Assembly: GCF_012568645.1 (NCBI RefSeq)
Contig: NZ_CP046192.1
Location: 125,981 to 189,980 of the forward strand
Reading direction: 5' to 3'
Origin: Enterobacteriaceae endosymbiont of Donacia simplex
GTDB lineage: Bacteria > Pseudomonadota > Gammaproteobacteria > Enterobacterales > Enterobacteriaceae
DNA: 64,000 nucleotides
The stretch's first letter is position 1; every line of letters begins with the position of its first letter. Shown in pieces: positions 20,807-31,061 of the stretch. Under the pieces are notes generated by a model. The model searched no databases and was not told the DNA's origin. It saw nothing but the letters and a program-made list of their open reading frames with translations. The translations under genes were made by a program, and so were the position numbers.

Positions 20807-22717
20807 TTATTTTTTTTTATCTTTAACTTCTTCAAATTCAGCATCAACAACTTCGTTTTCTTGATTTTCTGTTTTTATATTATCTTTTTCTTTATTAGTA
20901 TTGTCATTATTAGTTAAATTCATAATTTTACTAGATGCTTCAATTAATTTTTGAATTTTTGTTTGGATATCATTTTTATCTTCTTTTTTAAGTGATTTAT
21001 TTAATTCATTAATTGAATTTTTTATTAATGTTTTGTCTTTTTCTTCAATTTGATTTTCTACTTCTTGTAATTTTTTTTCAGTATTATGTATAAGTTGATC
21101 ACCTTCATTACGTATTTTTACTAATTCTTCAAAAAGACGATCAGATTCGGTATTAGCTTCAGCATCTCTTATCATTTTTTCTACTTCATCTTTATTTAAA
21201 CCTGATGATGCTTGTATTGTAATTTTTTGTTCTTGACCACTTTTTTTATCTTTTGCTGAAACATGTAAGATACCATCTGCATCTATATCAAATGTTACTT
21301 CTATTTGAGGTATTCCTCGAGGAGCAGGACTAATACCATTTAAATTAAATTGTCCTAAAGATTTATTATCATTTGCTCTTTTACGTTCTCCTTGTAGAAC
21401 ATGTATTGTAACAGAAGATTGATTATTTTCAGCTGTTGAAAAAACTTGACTATGTTTGGTTGGAATAGTAGTATTTTTATTTATTAATGGAGTCATTATT
21501 CCTCCAATAGTTTCTATACCTAAAGATAAAGGAGTTACATCTAATAATAAAACATCTTTAACATCTCCTGCTAAAACACCACCTTGTACTGCGGCACCAA
21601 TAGCTACTGCCTCATCAGGATTAACATCTTTTCTTGGTTCTTTACCAAAAAATGTTGCTACTTTACTTTGTACCATAGGCATACGAGTTTGTCCACCTAC
21701 TAAAATAACATCATTAATATCTGAAGAGGATAAATTAGCATCTTTTAAAGCTATTTTTAAAGGTTTTATTGATTGATTGATTAAATCTTCTACTAAAGAT
21801 TCTAATTTAGCTCTAGTTAATTTAATATTTAAATGTTTTGGTCCTGAAGCATTTGCAGTAATATATGGTAAATTAACATCTGTTTGTTGTGTTGAAGATA
21901 ACTCTATTTTAGCTTTTTCTGCTGCTTCTTTTAATCTCTGCATAGCTAAAGGATCATTTTTTAAATCTATTCCTTGATCTTTCTTAAATTCTGTTACTAA
22001 ATAATTAATAATACGACTATCAAAATCCTCTCCTCCTAAATGGGTATCACCATTAGTAGATAATACTTCAAAAGTTTTTTCACCATCTACATCATCTATT
22101 TCAATTATAGAAATATCAAAAGTTCCTCCACCTAAATCATATACAGCTATTATACGATTACCTTTACCTTTATCTAATCCATATGCTAATGCTGCTGCTG
22201 TAGGTTCATTAATAATCCTTTTTACTTCTAATCCAGCTATTTTACCAGAATCTTTAGTTGCTTGACGTTGGGCATCATTAAAATAAGCAGGTACTGTAAT
22301 AACAGCTTCATTTATTTTAGTCCCTAAAAAATCTTCAGCTGTTTTTTTCATTTTTTTTAAAATTTCAGCTGAAATTTGAGGTGGTGCCATTTTTTTCCCT
22401 TTAATATCTATCCAGGCATCTCCATTATCAGATTTAATAATTTTATAAGGCATTATTTTTATATCACGTTGTACTTCTTTATCATTAAATTTACGACCAA
22501 TTAATCTTTTAATAGCAAAAAGGGTATTTTGGGGATTTGTAACTGCTTGACGTTTTGCTGGTTGTCCTACTAAAATTTCACCATCTTGTGTATAAGCAAT
22601 AACAGAAGGTGTAGTTCTATCGCCTTCAGCATTTTCTAAAACACGAGGTTTATTTCCATCAATAATTGCTACACAAGAATTTGTTGTACCTAAATCAATA
22701 CCAATTATTTTACTCAT
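20807..22717 (-). CDS. dnaK: Chaperone DnaK (Hsp70)
   Basis: DnaK is the ATP-dependent Hsp70 chaperone. The protein has 636 residues (E. coli 638). The N-terminal phosphate loop [13 protein letters not shown], the [14 protein letters not shown] segment and the linker [15 protein letters not shown] are intact, and the C-terminus ends in the acidic [10 protein letters not shown] tail. A ribosome binding site AGGAG lies at 22730-22734 (minus strand) ahead of ATG 22715-22717. Codon choice is somewhat less A+T-extreme than the neighbours, as expected for a highly expressed, conserved protein. A sigma-32-type promoter lies upstream. Confidence 0.99.
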   Translation of the reverse strand: MSKIIGIDLGTTNSCVAIIDGNKPRVLENAEGDRTTPSVIAYTQDGEILVGQPAKRQAVTNPQNTLFAIKRLIGRKFNDKEVQRDIKIMPYKIIKSDNGDAWIDIKGKKMAPPQISAEILKKMKKTAEDFLGTKINEAVITVPAYFNDAQRQATKDSGKIAGLEVKRIINEPTAAALAYGLDKGKGNRIIAVYDLGGGTFDISIIEIDDVDGEKTFEVLSTNGDTHLGGEDFDSRIINYLVTEFKKDQGIDLKNDPLAMQRLKEAAEKAKIELSSTQQTDVNLPYITANASGPKHLNIKLTRAKLESLVEDLINQSIKPLKIALKDANLSSSDINDVILVGGQTRMPMVQSKVATFFGKEPRKDVNPDEAVAIGAAVQGGVLAGDVKDVLLLDVTPLSLGIETIGGIMTPLINKNTTIPTKHSQVFSTAENNQSSVTIHVLQGERKRANDNKSLGQFNLNGISPAPRGIPQIEVTFDIDADGILHVSAKDKKSGQEQKITIQASSGLNKDEVEKMIRDAEANTESDRLFEELVKIRNEGDQLIHNTEKKLQEVENQIEEKDKTLIKNSINELNKSLKKEDKNDIQTKIQKLIEASSKIMNLTNNDNTNKEKDNIKTENQENEVVDAEFEEVKDKKK

Positions 22718-22834
22718 ATAAATTATTAACTCCTATAAATTAACTATTTTTTTTTAAAATATAAAATTTATTAAAAAAATTTTGATAATATGTTTTATAT
22801 ATATTATATAAATTATAGTTCCCTAATGAAGGGG

Positions 22835-22862
22835 AAATGGGGTCACATATTAATGCATCAAG
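22835..22862 (-). promoter_or_regulatory. Sigma-32 heat-shock promoter of dnaKJ
   Basis: On the minus strand the -35 element CCCCCTTGAT (CTTGAT at 22857-22862, preceded by the C run) is followed after 14 bases by the -10 element CCCCATTT (22835-22842). Both match E. coli sigma-32 consensus and closely resemble E. coli dnaK P1 as I remember it. The G/C blocks stand out sharply in an otherwise A+T spacer, which argues for selection. The predicted transcript start leaves a leader of about 110 nt before dnaK. The rest of the 311 bp dnaK-pepA spacer shows no gene. Confidence 0.9.
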
Positions 22863-23028
22863 GGGGTCATCTAAATTTTTTTTTTAATATTAAATTTTAC
22901 TTATTTAAAATAAAAATTTTTTCTTAAAAATAATGTTATATATTAAATTATATATTTTTTTTAAAAATTAATAAAAATAATTATTTTTTATATAAATTAA
23001 TTTTACTTATAACTATGGAAATTATAAC

Positions 23029-24519
23029 ATGCAATATACAGCAGAAAAAATAACTATTTCTAACAAAAGTTCATTTGATTGTATAGTAATACCTATATTT
23101 GAACAATATAAATTTTCTAAAATTTCAAAAAAAATAAATGATATATCTAAAAATTATATATTAAATATTTTAAAAAAAAATAATATACAAGGGAAAATTA
23201 ATCAAAATATAATTTTATATAAAATTCCTAATTTTTTATGTAATAAAATTATTGTTATTGGTTGTGGTATTAAAGATAAATTAAACAGAGAAAAAAATAA
23301 ATTAATTTTAAATAATATTATTAATCTTTTAAAACAATATTCTATTAAAGAAATTATATGGTGTCTTACAGATTTAAAAATAAATAATTATGAATTATAT
23401 TGGAATATAAGAGATACAATTGATATTTTTGAAAAAAATATTTATTTATTTAATAAATTTAAAAAGAATAAATCAGTTTTTTCATCAAAAATAAAATTTA
23501 TTATTCATGATAACAACAAAGATATTTATTTTTCTGCAATTAAACATGGTAAAGCTATTAATTTAGGTATAAAAAAAGCTAAAAATATAGCTAATTTACC
23601 GCCTAATATATGTACTCCTAAATACTTATCTATTAAAGCAGAAAAATTAAAAAAAAAATATAAAAATATTTCTATAAAAATTCTTGATGAAAAATGTATG
23701 CAAAAAATAGGTATGAATGCTTATTTAGCCGTCAGTAAAGGATCTAAAAATAAACCTTTTATCTCTATAATAAAATATTTTAATGATAAAAAATCACAAC
23801 CTATAGTTTTATTAGGAAAAGGTATAACTTTTGATTCAGGAGGTATATCTTTAAAACCTAGTAAAAATATGGAAGAAATGAAATATGATATGTGTGGAGC
23901 TGCATCTGTGTATGGAACTATATATGCAATAGCAGAATTAAAATTACCTATAAATGTTATTGGTATTTTAGCTAGCGCTGAAAATATGCCTAGTTCTAAT
24001 GCATATAGACCTAGTGATATTATTAAAACAATGTCTGGTTTTACTGTAGAAATTATAAATACTGATGCTGAAGGACGTTTAATTTTATGTGATATATTAA
24101 CATATATTGAAAAATATACACCTAAATATGTAATTGATATTGCAACTTTAACAGGAGCATGTGTTATTGCATTAGGTAATAATATTAGTGGTTTAATGTC
24201 AAATAATAATATTTTATCTAAAAAAATTATAACAGCTTCATTAGAATCAGATGATCGTGTTTGGAAATTACCTATTAATGATAAAAAATATTTTGACAAA
24301 TTAAAATCTAATATTGCTGATTTAGTAAATAGTAGTGATGGTATTGCTGGAGCAATAACTGCTGCATGTTTTTTATCTAAATTTACTAAAAAATATAAAT
24401 GGGCTCATATAGATATAGCTGGAACAGCTTGGGATTATATTAATCAAAAAGCAATGGCTTCTGGAAGACCTATTAATATGTTATGTCAATTTTTAATTAA
24501 TGAAATATACAATCATTAA
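23029..24519 (+). CDS. pepA: Leucyl aminopeptidase PepA
   Basis: PepA is a cytosolic M17 metalloaminopeptidase that removes N-terminal residues from peptides. In E. coli it also binds DNA at carAB and Xer sites. The protein has 496 residues (E. coli 503). The metal and active-site blocks LLGKGITFDSGGISLKPS and NTDAEGRLIL are present, as is the YDMCGAASV segment. It is followed by valS and argI on the same strand. In E. coli pepA and valS lie close with holC between; holC is missing here. It diverges from dnaK across a 311 bp spacer. Confidence 0.97.
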   Translation: MQYTAEKITISNKSSFDCIVIPIFEQYKFSKISKKINDISKNYILNILKKNNIQGKINQNIILYKIPNFLCNKIIVIGCGIKDKLNREKNKLILNNIINLLKQYSIKEIIWCLTDLKINNYELYWNIRDTIDIFEKNIYLFNKFKKNKSVFSSKIKFIIHDNNKDIYFSAIKHGKAINLGIKKAKNIANLPPNICTPKYLSIKAEKLKKKYKNISIKILDEKCMQKIGMNAYLAVSKGSKNKPFISIIKYFNDKKSQPIVLLGKGITFDSGGISLKPSKNMEEMKYDMCGAASVYGTIYAIAELKLPINVIGILASAENMPSSNAYRPSDIIKTMSGFTVEIINTDAEGRLILCDILTYIEKYTPKYVIDIATLTGACVIALGNNISGLMSNNNILSKKIITASLESDDRVWKLPINDKKYFDKLKSNIADLVNSSDGIAGAITAACFLSKFTKKYKWAHIDIAGTAWDYINQKAMASGRPINMLCQFLINEIYNH

Positions 24520-24572
24520 TAATTTTTTATAAATTTAATACAAATTTTATTATATAAGAGATATTTTTTATT

Positions 24573-27347
24573 ATGGATAAAACATATAATCCAAAAACTT
24601 TTGAAAAAAAAATTTATAGTTATTGGGAAAAAAATAATTTTTTAAAAAATAAATTTAATTATTCAAAAAAATGTTTTTCTATTATGGTACCACCACCTAA
24701 TATTACAGGATCTTTACATATAGGCCATGCGTTACAATATACTTTAATTGATATTTTAGTACGTTATCATCGAATGTTAGGTAAAAATATATTATGTCAA
24801 GTAGGAATAGATCATGCAGGTATTGCTACTCAAAATTTAATAGAACAAAAAATTTTTAATGAAACAGGAAAAACTAAAAATAATTATAGTCAAAAATTTT
24901 TTTTAGATAATATTTGGAAATGGAAAGACAAATATTGTAATATTATTTATAATCAAATGAAAAGTTTAGGTTTATCTACAGAATGGGAAAAAGCAAGATT
25001 TACAATGGATGATAAATTTATTAAATCTGTAAGAGATATTTTTATTATTCTTTATAATCAGGGATTAATTTATAAAAAAAAAAGATTAATACATTGGGAT
25101 TTAAAACTTAAAACTGTAATTTCTGATTTAGAAGTTGAGTATAAAAAAAATAAAACAAATTTGTGGTATATAAAATATTTTCTTTCAAATCAAATTAAAA
25201 CTCTTAATAACAAAAATTATTTAATTGTTGCTACAACTAGACCAGAAACATTATTAGCAGATAGTGCAATTGCTATAAATCCTTTAGATCAAAGATATAA
25301 TTATTTAATTGGTAAATATGTAATTGTACCTATTATTAATCGTAAAATTCCTATTATAGCAGATAATTATGCTAAAATAACAAAGGGTACTGGATGTGTT
25401 AAGATTAGTCCTGCACATGATTTTAATGATTATAAAGTTGCTATTAAACATAATTTACCTATAATTAATATTTTTGATTTAAAAGGTAATATTTTAGAAA
25501 AATGTCAAATTTTTAATAAAAAACAAAAATTTATAAAATTAAATGATAGTATTCCAAAAATTTTACAAAAAATACATTTTTTAAATGCAAGAAATATTAT
25601 TCTAAAAAAAATAAAACAACAAGGATTACTAGTTAAATATGAAATAAGAACTAGACTAATACCATTTAGTATGCGTAGTAATACTATTATTATCCCTATG
25701 TTAACAAATCAATGGTATTTAAATACTAAAATTTTATCTCAAAAGGCAATAAATGCTGTAAAAGAAAAAAAAATTATATTTTTTCCTAAAAAATATGAAA
25801 ATATGTTCTATTCTTGGATGAATAATATTCAAGATTGGTGTATATCACGTCAATTATGGTGGGGTCATAAAATACCTGTTTGGTATGATAATAAAAATAA
25901 TATTTATGTAGGAAAAAATGAGAAAGAAATAAAAAAAAAATATAATCTAGATAAAAATTTTTATTTAAAACAAGATTCTGATGTTTTAGATACATGGTTT
26001 TCTTCTAGTTTATGGACTTTTATTACTTTAGATTGGCCTAATAATAAAAAATTTTCTTTTTTTCATCCCACTAATATTATTATAAGTGGTTTTGATATTA
26101 TTTTTTTTTGGATATCTAGAATGATAATGATGACAATGCATATTGTTAAAAATAAAAATAATATTCCCCAAATACCTTTTAAAAATATTTTAATGACAGG
26201 ATTATTAAGAGATAATAAAGGAAATAAAATGTCTAAATCAAAAGGAAATGTAATTAATCCAATAGATTTTATTGAAGGTGTTAATTCTATAAAAAATATA
26301 CGAAATAGTAAAATTTATGGAGCAGATGCATTAAGATTTACATTAGCAGCATTATCATCAACAGGTCGTGATATATATTGGGATATAACTAGATTAGAAG
26401 GATATCGTAACTTTTGTAATAAAATTTGGAATGCTAGTATTTTTATTTTAAAAAATATTAATTATAAATTTATTAATGAAAAAAAAAACTTGTCTGTAAT
26501 AGATAAATGGATTTGGTCTGAATATTATTTAGTTGTAAAATATTATATAAAAGCATTAAACGAATATCGTTTTGATTCTGCTACGAATATTTTATATAAT
26601 TTTATATGGAATAAATTTTGCGATTGGTATTTAGAATATTCTAAAATAATTTTTCAAGAAAAAGATCAAAACAAAAATACTGGAACACATTACACATTAT
26701 ATCATCTTTTTGAATCAATATTAAGATTATCTCATCCAATAATTCCTTTTATTACTGAAGTTATATGGCAAAAACTAATTAAAAATGATAAAAAATTTTC
26801 TAATAGTAGTATTATGATACAATCTTTTCCTAAAGTAAATAAAATACAAATAAATAAAAAAATTATACATATTTTTAATATTTTTATTAAAATTATTACA
26901 ACTATTCGTAATAATAAAATAGAAATGAATATAAAAAATAATAAAAAAATTAATTTATATATAAAAAATATAAATAATGAATTTGATATTTTTTTAAAAA
27001 ATAATAAAAAAATTTTAAAAAAATTTGTAAATCTTAAAAAGATAATTTTTATTAAAAATAATATTAATTTTCCAGAAAAAACACTAATAAATAAAATAAA
27101 TAATATTGAATTTGCTATTCCATTAAATAATTCAATTATTGATCAGAAAAATTTATTAAAAAAAATTAATAATAAGTTAAATAATAACCAAAAAATAATA
27201 AATTTATTAAATAAAAATATAATAAATAAAAATTTTTTATCTAAAGCTCCTAAACATATTATAATAAAAAATTTAGAAAGGTTAAAAAATTGTGAAATTT
27301 TAAAAAAAGAATTATTACAAAAAATTTCTTTAATTGAAAATTTATAA
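24573..27347 (+). CDS. valS: Valyl-tRNA synthetase
   Basis: ValS charges tRNA-Val. The protein has 924 residues (E. coli 951), a class I synthetase. The HIGH motif is at residues 49-52 (LHIGHALQ) and KMSKS at 552-556. The editing domain region with ATTRPETLLADSAIAI is present. The C-terminal tail is Lys/Asn-rich, and has the coiled-coil-like arm typical of ValRS. It lies 53 bp after pepA and 45 bp before argI, which suggests one transcript. Confidence 0.98.
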   Translation: MDKTYNPKTFEKKIYSYWEKNNFLKNKFNYSKKCFSIMVPPPNITGSLHIGHALQYTLIDILVRYHRMLGKNILCQVGIDHAGIATQNLIEQKIFNETGKTKNNYSQKFFLDNIWKWKDKYCNIIYNQMKSLGLSTEWEKARFTMDDKFIKSVRDIFIILYNQGLIYKKKRLIHWDLKLKTVISDLEVEYKKNKTNLWYIKYFLSNQIKTLNNKNYLIVATTRPETLLADSAIAINPLDQRYNYLIGKYVIVPIINRKIPIIADNYAKITKGTGCVKISPAHDFNDYKVAIKHNLPIINIFDLKGNILEKCQIFNKKQKFIKLNDSIPKILQKIHFLNARNIILKKIKQQGLLVKYEIRTRLIPFSMRSNTIIIPMLTNQWYLNTKILSQKAINAVKEKKIIFFPKKYENMFYSWMNNIQDWCISRQLWWGHKIPVWYDNKNNIYVGKNEKEIKKKYNLDKNFYLKQDSDVLDTWFSSSLWTFITLDWPNNKKFSFFHPTNIIISGFDIIFFWISRMIMMTMHIVKNKNNIPQIPFKNILMTGLLRDNKGNKMSKSKGNVINPIDFIEGVNSIKNIRNSKIYGADALRFTLAALSSTGRDIYWDITRLEGYRNFCNKIWNASIFILKNINYKFINEKKNLSVIDKWIWSEYYLVVKYYIKALNEYRFDSATNILYNFIWNKFCDWYLEYSKIIFQEKDQNKNTGTHYTLYHLFESILRLSHPIIPFITEVIWQKLIKNDKKFSNSSIMIQSFPKVNKIQINKKIIHIFNIFIKIITTIRNNKIEMNIKNNKKINLYIKNINNEFDIFLKNNKKILKKFVNLKKIIFIKNNINFPEKTLINKINNIEFAIPLNNSIIDQKNLLKKINNKLNNNQKIINLLNKNIINKNFLSKAPKHIIIKNLERLKNCEILKKELLQKISLIENL

Positions 27348-27392
27348 TATTTTTTTTTATATTTAAATTATTTTAAAATAAGGATATGTTGT

Positions 27393-28421
27393 ATGAATGA
27401 ATTTTATAATAAACATTTTTTAAAATTATCAGATTTTTCAAAACAAAATATTTATGAATTAATTAAAATATCAGAAAAATTAAAATATGATAAAAAAAAT
27501 TTTAAGGAAAAAAAAAAATTAGTTAATAAAAATATTATTCTTATTTTTGAAAAAAATTCTACAAGAACTAGATGTTCTTTTGAAATAGCATGTTTTGATC
27601 AAGGAGCTAATGTTACCTATTTAAATATTAAAGATAGTCATATTGATCATAAAGAGTCTTTAAAAGATTCAGCTAGAATTTTAAGTAATATGTATCATGG
27701 ATTAGAATATAGAGGAAAATATCAAAAAAAATTAGAAATTATTGCTAATTATTCAACTATTCCTGTATGGAATGGATTAACAAATGAATTTCATCCTACT
27801 CAAATATTAGCAGATTTATTAACTATTAAAGAAAATATTAAAAATAAAAAAATTGATCAAATTAAATTATCTTATATAGGAGATATTAATAATAATATTG
27901 CATATAGTTTAATAGAAGCATCAAGTATAATTGGTTTTAAATTATTTTTAATTTCACCACAAAAAATTAAATTAGGTAATAATATATATATTAATAATAT
28001 AATAAAAAAAGTTATTACTCATAGTAATATTAATATTACCGATAATATTGATTTAGGTATTAAAAATTCAGATTTTATTTACACAGATATTTGGTTATCT
28101 ATGGGAGAAAAAAAATCTTTAAAATTATGGGAAAAAAAAATTAAAAAACTACATAATTATCAAGTTAATAGATTATTACTTGAAAAAAGTCAAAATAATA
28201 ATGTTAAAATTATGCATTGTTTACCTTCATTACATTTATATAAACATTATAAAAATTTATTTACTAAAGAAATTATTTCAAAATATAATTTATATAATGG
28301 ATTAGAGATAACGGATGAAATTTTTGAATCCAAAAATAGTATTATATTTCAACAAGCAGAAAATAAAATTCATACTATTAAAGCTATAATGATTGCTTCT
28401 TTACTAAAAGAACAATATTAA
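27393..28421 (+). CDS. argI: Ornithine carbamoyltransferase
   Basis: The enzyme joins ornithine and carbamoyl phosphate into citrulline for arginine synthesis. The protein has 342 residues (E. coli ArgI 334). The carbamoyl-phosphate loop STRTR is at residues 56-60, the ornithine-side segments EFHPTQ and DIWLSMGE follow, and HCLP is at 275-278. An AAGGA ribosome site precedes the ATG. Carbamoyl phosphate would come from CarA/CarB, also in this window (58914-63297). The position next to valS fits E. coli argI rather than the argF copy. Downstream is a 316 bp spacer. Confidence 0.96.
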   Translation: MNEFYNKHFLKLSDFSKQNIYELIKISEKLKYDKKNFKEKKKLVNKNIILIFEKNSTRTRCSFEIACFDQGANVTYLNIKDSHIDHKESLKDSARILSNMYHGLEYRGKYQKKLEIIANYSTIPVWNGLTNEFHPTQILADLLTIKENIKNKKIDQIKLSYIGDINNNIAYSLIEASSIIGFKLFLISPQKIKLGNNIYINNIIKKVITHSNINITDNIDLGIKNSDFIYTDIWLSMGEKKSLKLWEKKIKKLHNYQVNRLLLEKSQNNNVKIMHCLPSLHLYKHYKNLFTKEIISKYNLYNGLEITDEIFESKNSIIFQQAENKIHTIKAIMIASLLKEQY

Positions 28422-28737
28422 AATATTAATAATATTATATTTATAAATAAATTTAAAAATTTTTATGAAAAATAATAATAAGTTATTTATTAATAAAAAA
28501 AAATTTTATGAAAAATATATTTATTTCTATAAAACTATATAAATAAAATATTAATTTTTTTTAAAATATAAATAACTTATAAATAATAACTTCTATTTAT
28601 AAAAAAATATTTTTAAAATATAATAAGTTTATTAAATTAAATATATATAAAATATATAACTTTATAAAAATATAAAAATTTAAATTAAAGTTTTTTAATA
28701 AAATATAGATAATATATTAATAATAAGGTTTAATAAA
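28422..28737. other. A+T-only spacer between argI and potD
   Basis: I find no gene, tRNA or convincing terminator here. It is almost pure A/T with a few isolated G/C bases. A 25-codon ATG frame (28465-28542) exists, but at this composition that is expected by chance. It is probably the site of a lost gene, decayed beyond recognition. Confidence 0.6.
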
Positions 28738-29799
28738 ATGTTTTTATTTTTTAGATTAATATGTATTGTTTTTATAATATTATTATTACCAATAACAAAA
28801 AAATATTTAAATTTTACAAAGTCTATTCAAAATACTATTTTTTTTTATAATTGGACAGAATATGTTCCTCAAGAAATTCTAGCTCAATTTACTAAAGAAA
28901 CTGGTATTAAAATTATTTATTCTACATACGAATCTAATGAAAGTATGTATGCTAAATTAAAAACCTATAAAAAACAACCTTATGATTTAGTTGTTCCTTC
29001 TACATATTTTGTAGCAAAAATGAAAAATGAAGGTATGATACAAAAAATAGATAAAAAAAAAATACCTAATTTTTCTAATTTAGATTCTAAATTTTTAAAT
29101 AAATCTTTTGATTTAAATAATGAATATTCTATTCCATATATGTGGGGTGCAACAGCTATAGGAATTAATACTAATATAATAAAACCAGATTCTATAAATA
29201 GCTGGAGTGATTTATGGAATCCAAAATATTATAAATCTATTTCTTTAATAGATGACGCTAAGGAAGTATTTCAAATGTCACTAATAAAATTAGGTTATCC
29301 TGGAAATACAACTGATATTAAATATATAAAAAAAGCTTTTATAGATTTAAAAAAATTAATGCCTAATATTATTTCATTTAATTCTGATAATCCTGGATAT
29401 CCTTTTATTGAAGGTTCTGTAAATATAGGAATGATTTGGAACGGTTCTGCTTATTCTGTTCAAAAATTAGGTATTCCTTTAAAATTTATTTGGCCAAAAG
29501 AAGGAGGTATTTTTTGGATGGATAGTTTTGTTATACCTAGTAATGCTAAAAATATTAAAGGTGCTCTTAAATTAATTAATTTTTTACTAAGACCTGATAT
29601 TGCTTCAAAAATAGCTAAAAAAACAGGTTTTTCTACTCCAAATTTACAAGCACAAAAATTATTACCATTAGATATGATTAATAATAATATTTTATATCCT
29701 AATAATCAAATAATTAATAAAGGTATTTGGCAAAATGATGTTGCTATGAGTATAAGTAAAAAATATGAATTTTTTTTTCAAGAATTAAAAAATTTATAA
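28738..29799 (+). CDS. potD: Spermidine/putrescine-binding periplasmic protein PotD
   Basis: PotD captures polyamines in the periplasm for the PotABC transporter. The protein has 353 residues (E. coli 348). A hydrophobic stretch near the N-terminus (about residues 2-18) acts as signal sequence or anchor; no clear cleavage site is seen, and it is followed by Lys-Lys. The binding-protein body starts at TIFFYNWTEYVPQEIL and includes PYDLVVPSTYFVAKM and IPYMWGATAIGIN. potA, potB and potC are not in this window, so either they lie elsewhere or the transporter is incomplete. The gene starts after a long empty spacer and precedes tRNA-Asn. Confidence 0.93.
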   Translation: MFLFFRLICIVFIILLLPITKKYLNFTKSIQNTIFFYNWTEYVPQEILAQFTKETGIKIIYSTYESNESMYAKLKTYKKQPYDLVVPSTYFVAKMKNEGMIQKIDKKKIPNFSNLDSKFLNKSFDLNNEYSIPYMWGATAIGINTNIIKPDSINSWSDLWNPKYYKSISLIDDAKEVFQMSLIKLGYPGNTTDIKYIKKAFIDLKKLMPNIISFNSDNPGYPFIEGSVNIGMIWNGSAYSVQKLGIPLKFIWPKEGGIFWMDSFVIPSNAKNIKGALKLINFLLRPDIASKIAKKTGFSTPNLQAQKLLPLDMINNNILYPNNQIINKGIWQNDVAMSISKKYEFFFQELKNL

Positions 29800-29881
29800 T
29801 ATTAAATATATCTTTTATTTTAAAAATATTATTTTTGAAGTTATTATTCATTCATTATATATTTTATAAAATATAATTTTC

Positions 29882-29911
29882 TTGACATATACATAATATG
29901 TATATTAATAT
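29882..29911 (+). promoter_or_regulatory. Sigma-70 promoter of tRNA-Asn
   Basis: A perfect -35 TTGACA (29882-29887) is followed after 18 bases by TAATAT (29906-29911), or after 17 by TTAATA. It ends 23 bases before the tRNA, the right distance for a transcript that starts just upstream of the mature 5' end. Confidence 0.7.
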
Positions 29912-29934
29912 TATTAATTAATAGTTTATAAAGA

Positions 29935-30007
29935 TCCTCTGTAGTTCAGTTGGTAGAACGGCGGACTGTTAATCCGTATGTCACTGGTTCGAATCCAGTC
30001 AGGGGAG
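29935..30007 (+). tRNA. tRNA-Asn (anticodon GUU)
   Basis: A 73-base cloverleaf very close to E. coli tRNA-Asn. Acceptor stem TCCTCTG pairs with CAGGGGA (one G-T pair), the anticodon loop reads CTGTTAA with GTT, the T arm is CTGGTTCGAATCCAG, and the discriminator is G. The CCA end is not encoded (TTA follows), so it must be added by nucleotidyltransferase. It stands alone between potD and prmB. Confidence 0.97.
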
Positions 30008-30099
30008 TTAAAATTATTAAAATTTTTATATCATAAAATATATTTTTATGTTTTTTATATTATTAACAAATATTATACTATAGGATATATATATATTAT

Positions 30100-31008
30100 A
30101 TGGTAATAAAATTTAAATATTTATTTAATGAAGAAATTATAAACGAATTGTTATCTATTCAAGATATAGTACGTTGGATAACAAGTTGTTTTAGTGTTTC
30201 AAATTTATGGTATGGACATGGAAGTAATAATCCATGGGATGAAGCTTTAAATTTAGTTTTACCCTTATTAGGATTACCTCCTTATTTATGGAATAATGTT
30301 CGTGAATCTAAATTATCTTTTAAAGAACGAAAATTAATTTATCAATTAGTATTGAAACGTATAAAAAAAAGAATTCCAGTAGTATATTTAACAAAAAAAA
30401 CTTGGTTTTGTGGACATGAATTATATATTGATAATAGAGTATTAATACCTAGATCTCCAATTGCTGAATTAATTAATAATAAATTTAAATCTATTATTTT
30501 CCCATATAAAAAACCTAAGTATATATTAGATTTATGTACTGGTAGTGGCTGCATAGCTATTGCTTGTTCATATCTTTTCCCTAATGCACATATAGATGCA
30601 GTAGATATTTCTTTAGATGCGATTAATGTAGCAGAATATAATATCCAATTACATGGATTAGAAGATCGTATTACTCCTATATATAGTAATTTATTTGATA
30701 AATTAAAAAAATCAACTTATGATTTAATAATAACTAATCCTCCATATGTAGATAAAAAAGATATAAAATTTTTACCAAAAGAATATTTATATGAACCTAA
30801 AATAGGATTATTTTGTAAAAATAATGGTATAGCAATTATTGAAGAAATAATATCTAAATCACCTCTTTATCTGAAAAAGAATGGTATTTTAATTTGCGAA
30901 GTAGGAAATAAAATGTTAAATATTATAGAAAAATATCCTAAAATTAGTTTTCAATGGATTGATATAAAAAATGGAGGTATAGGAATATTTAAACTAGAAA
31001 ATATTTAA
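30100..31008 (+). CDS. prmB: 50S ribosomal protein L3 glutamine methyltransferase PrmB
   Basis: PrmB methylates a Gln side chain of ribosomal protein L3 using SAM. The protein has 302 residues (E. coli 310). The SAM motif ILDLCTGSGCIAIA and the glutamine-binding NPPY at residues 213-216 are present. The N-terminal helical part (WITSCFSVSNLWYGHG) is diagnostic for PrmB rather than PrmC. It is directly upstream of aroC, as in E. coli. Confidence 0.96.
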   Translation: MVIKFKYLFNEEIINELLSIQDIVRWITSCFSVSNLWYGHGSNNPWDEALNLVLPLLGLPPYLWNNVRESKLSFKERKLIYQLVLKRIKKRIPVVYLTKKTWFCGHELYIDNRVLIPRSPIAELINNKFKSIIFPYKKPKYILDLCTGSGCIAIACSYLFPNAHIDAVDISLDAINVAEYNIQLHGLEDRITPIYSNLFDKLKKSTYDLIITNPPYVDKKDIKFLPKEYLYEPKIGLFCKNNGIAIIEEIISKSPLYLKKNGILICEVGNKMLNIIEKYPKISFQWIDIKNGGIGIFKLENI

Positions 31009-31061
31009 TATATTAAATTATTTTATAAAAATAATATTTATAAATATAGGAGTAAATATTC

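Noticed and set aside
21456-21977. Two adjoining open frames antisense to dnaK
   Set aside because: Same explanation: shadows of a conserved gene, with no ribosome site or family match.
23721-24299. 192-codon open frame antisense to pepA
   Set aside because: It is a shadow of the well-conserved pepA frame and matches no family I recognise.
28465-28542. 25-codon ATG frame in the argI-potD spacer
   Set aside because: At this base composition such frames arise by chance; no ribosome site and no recognisable protein.
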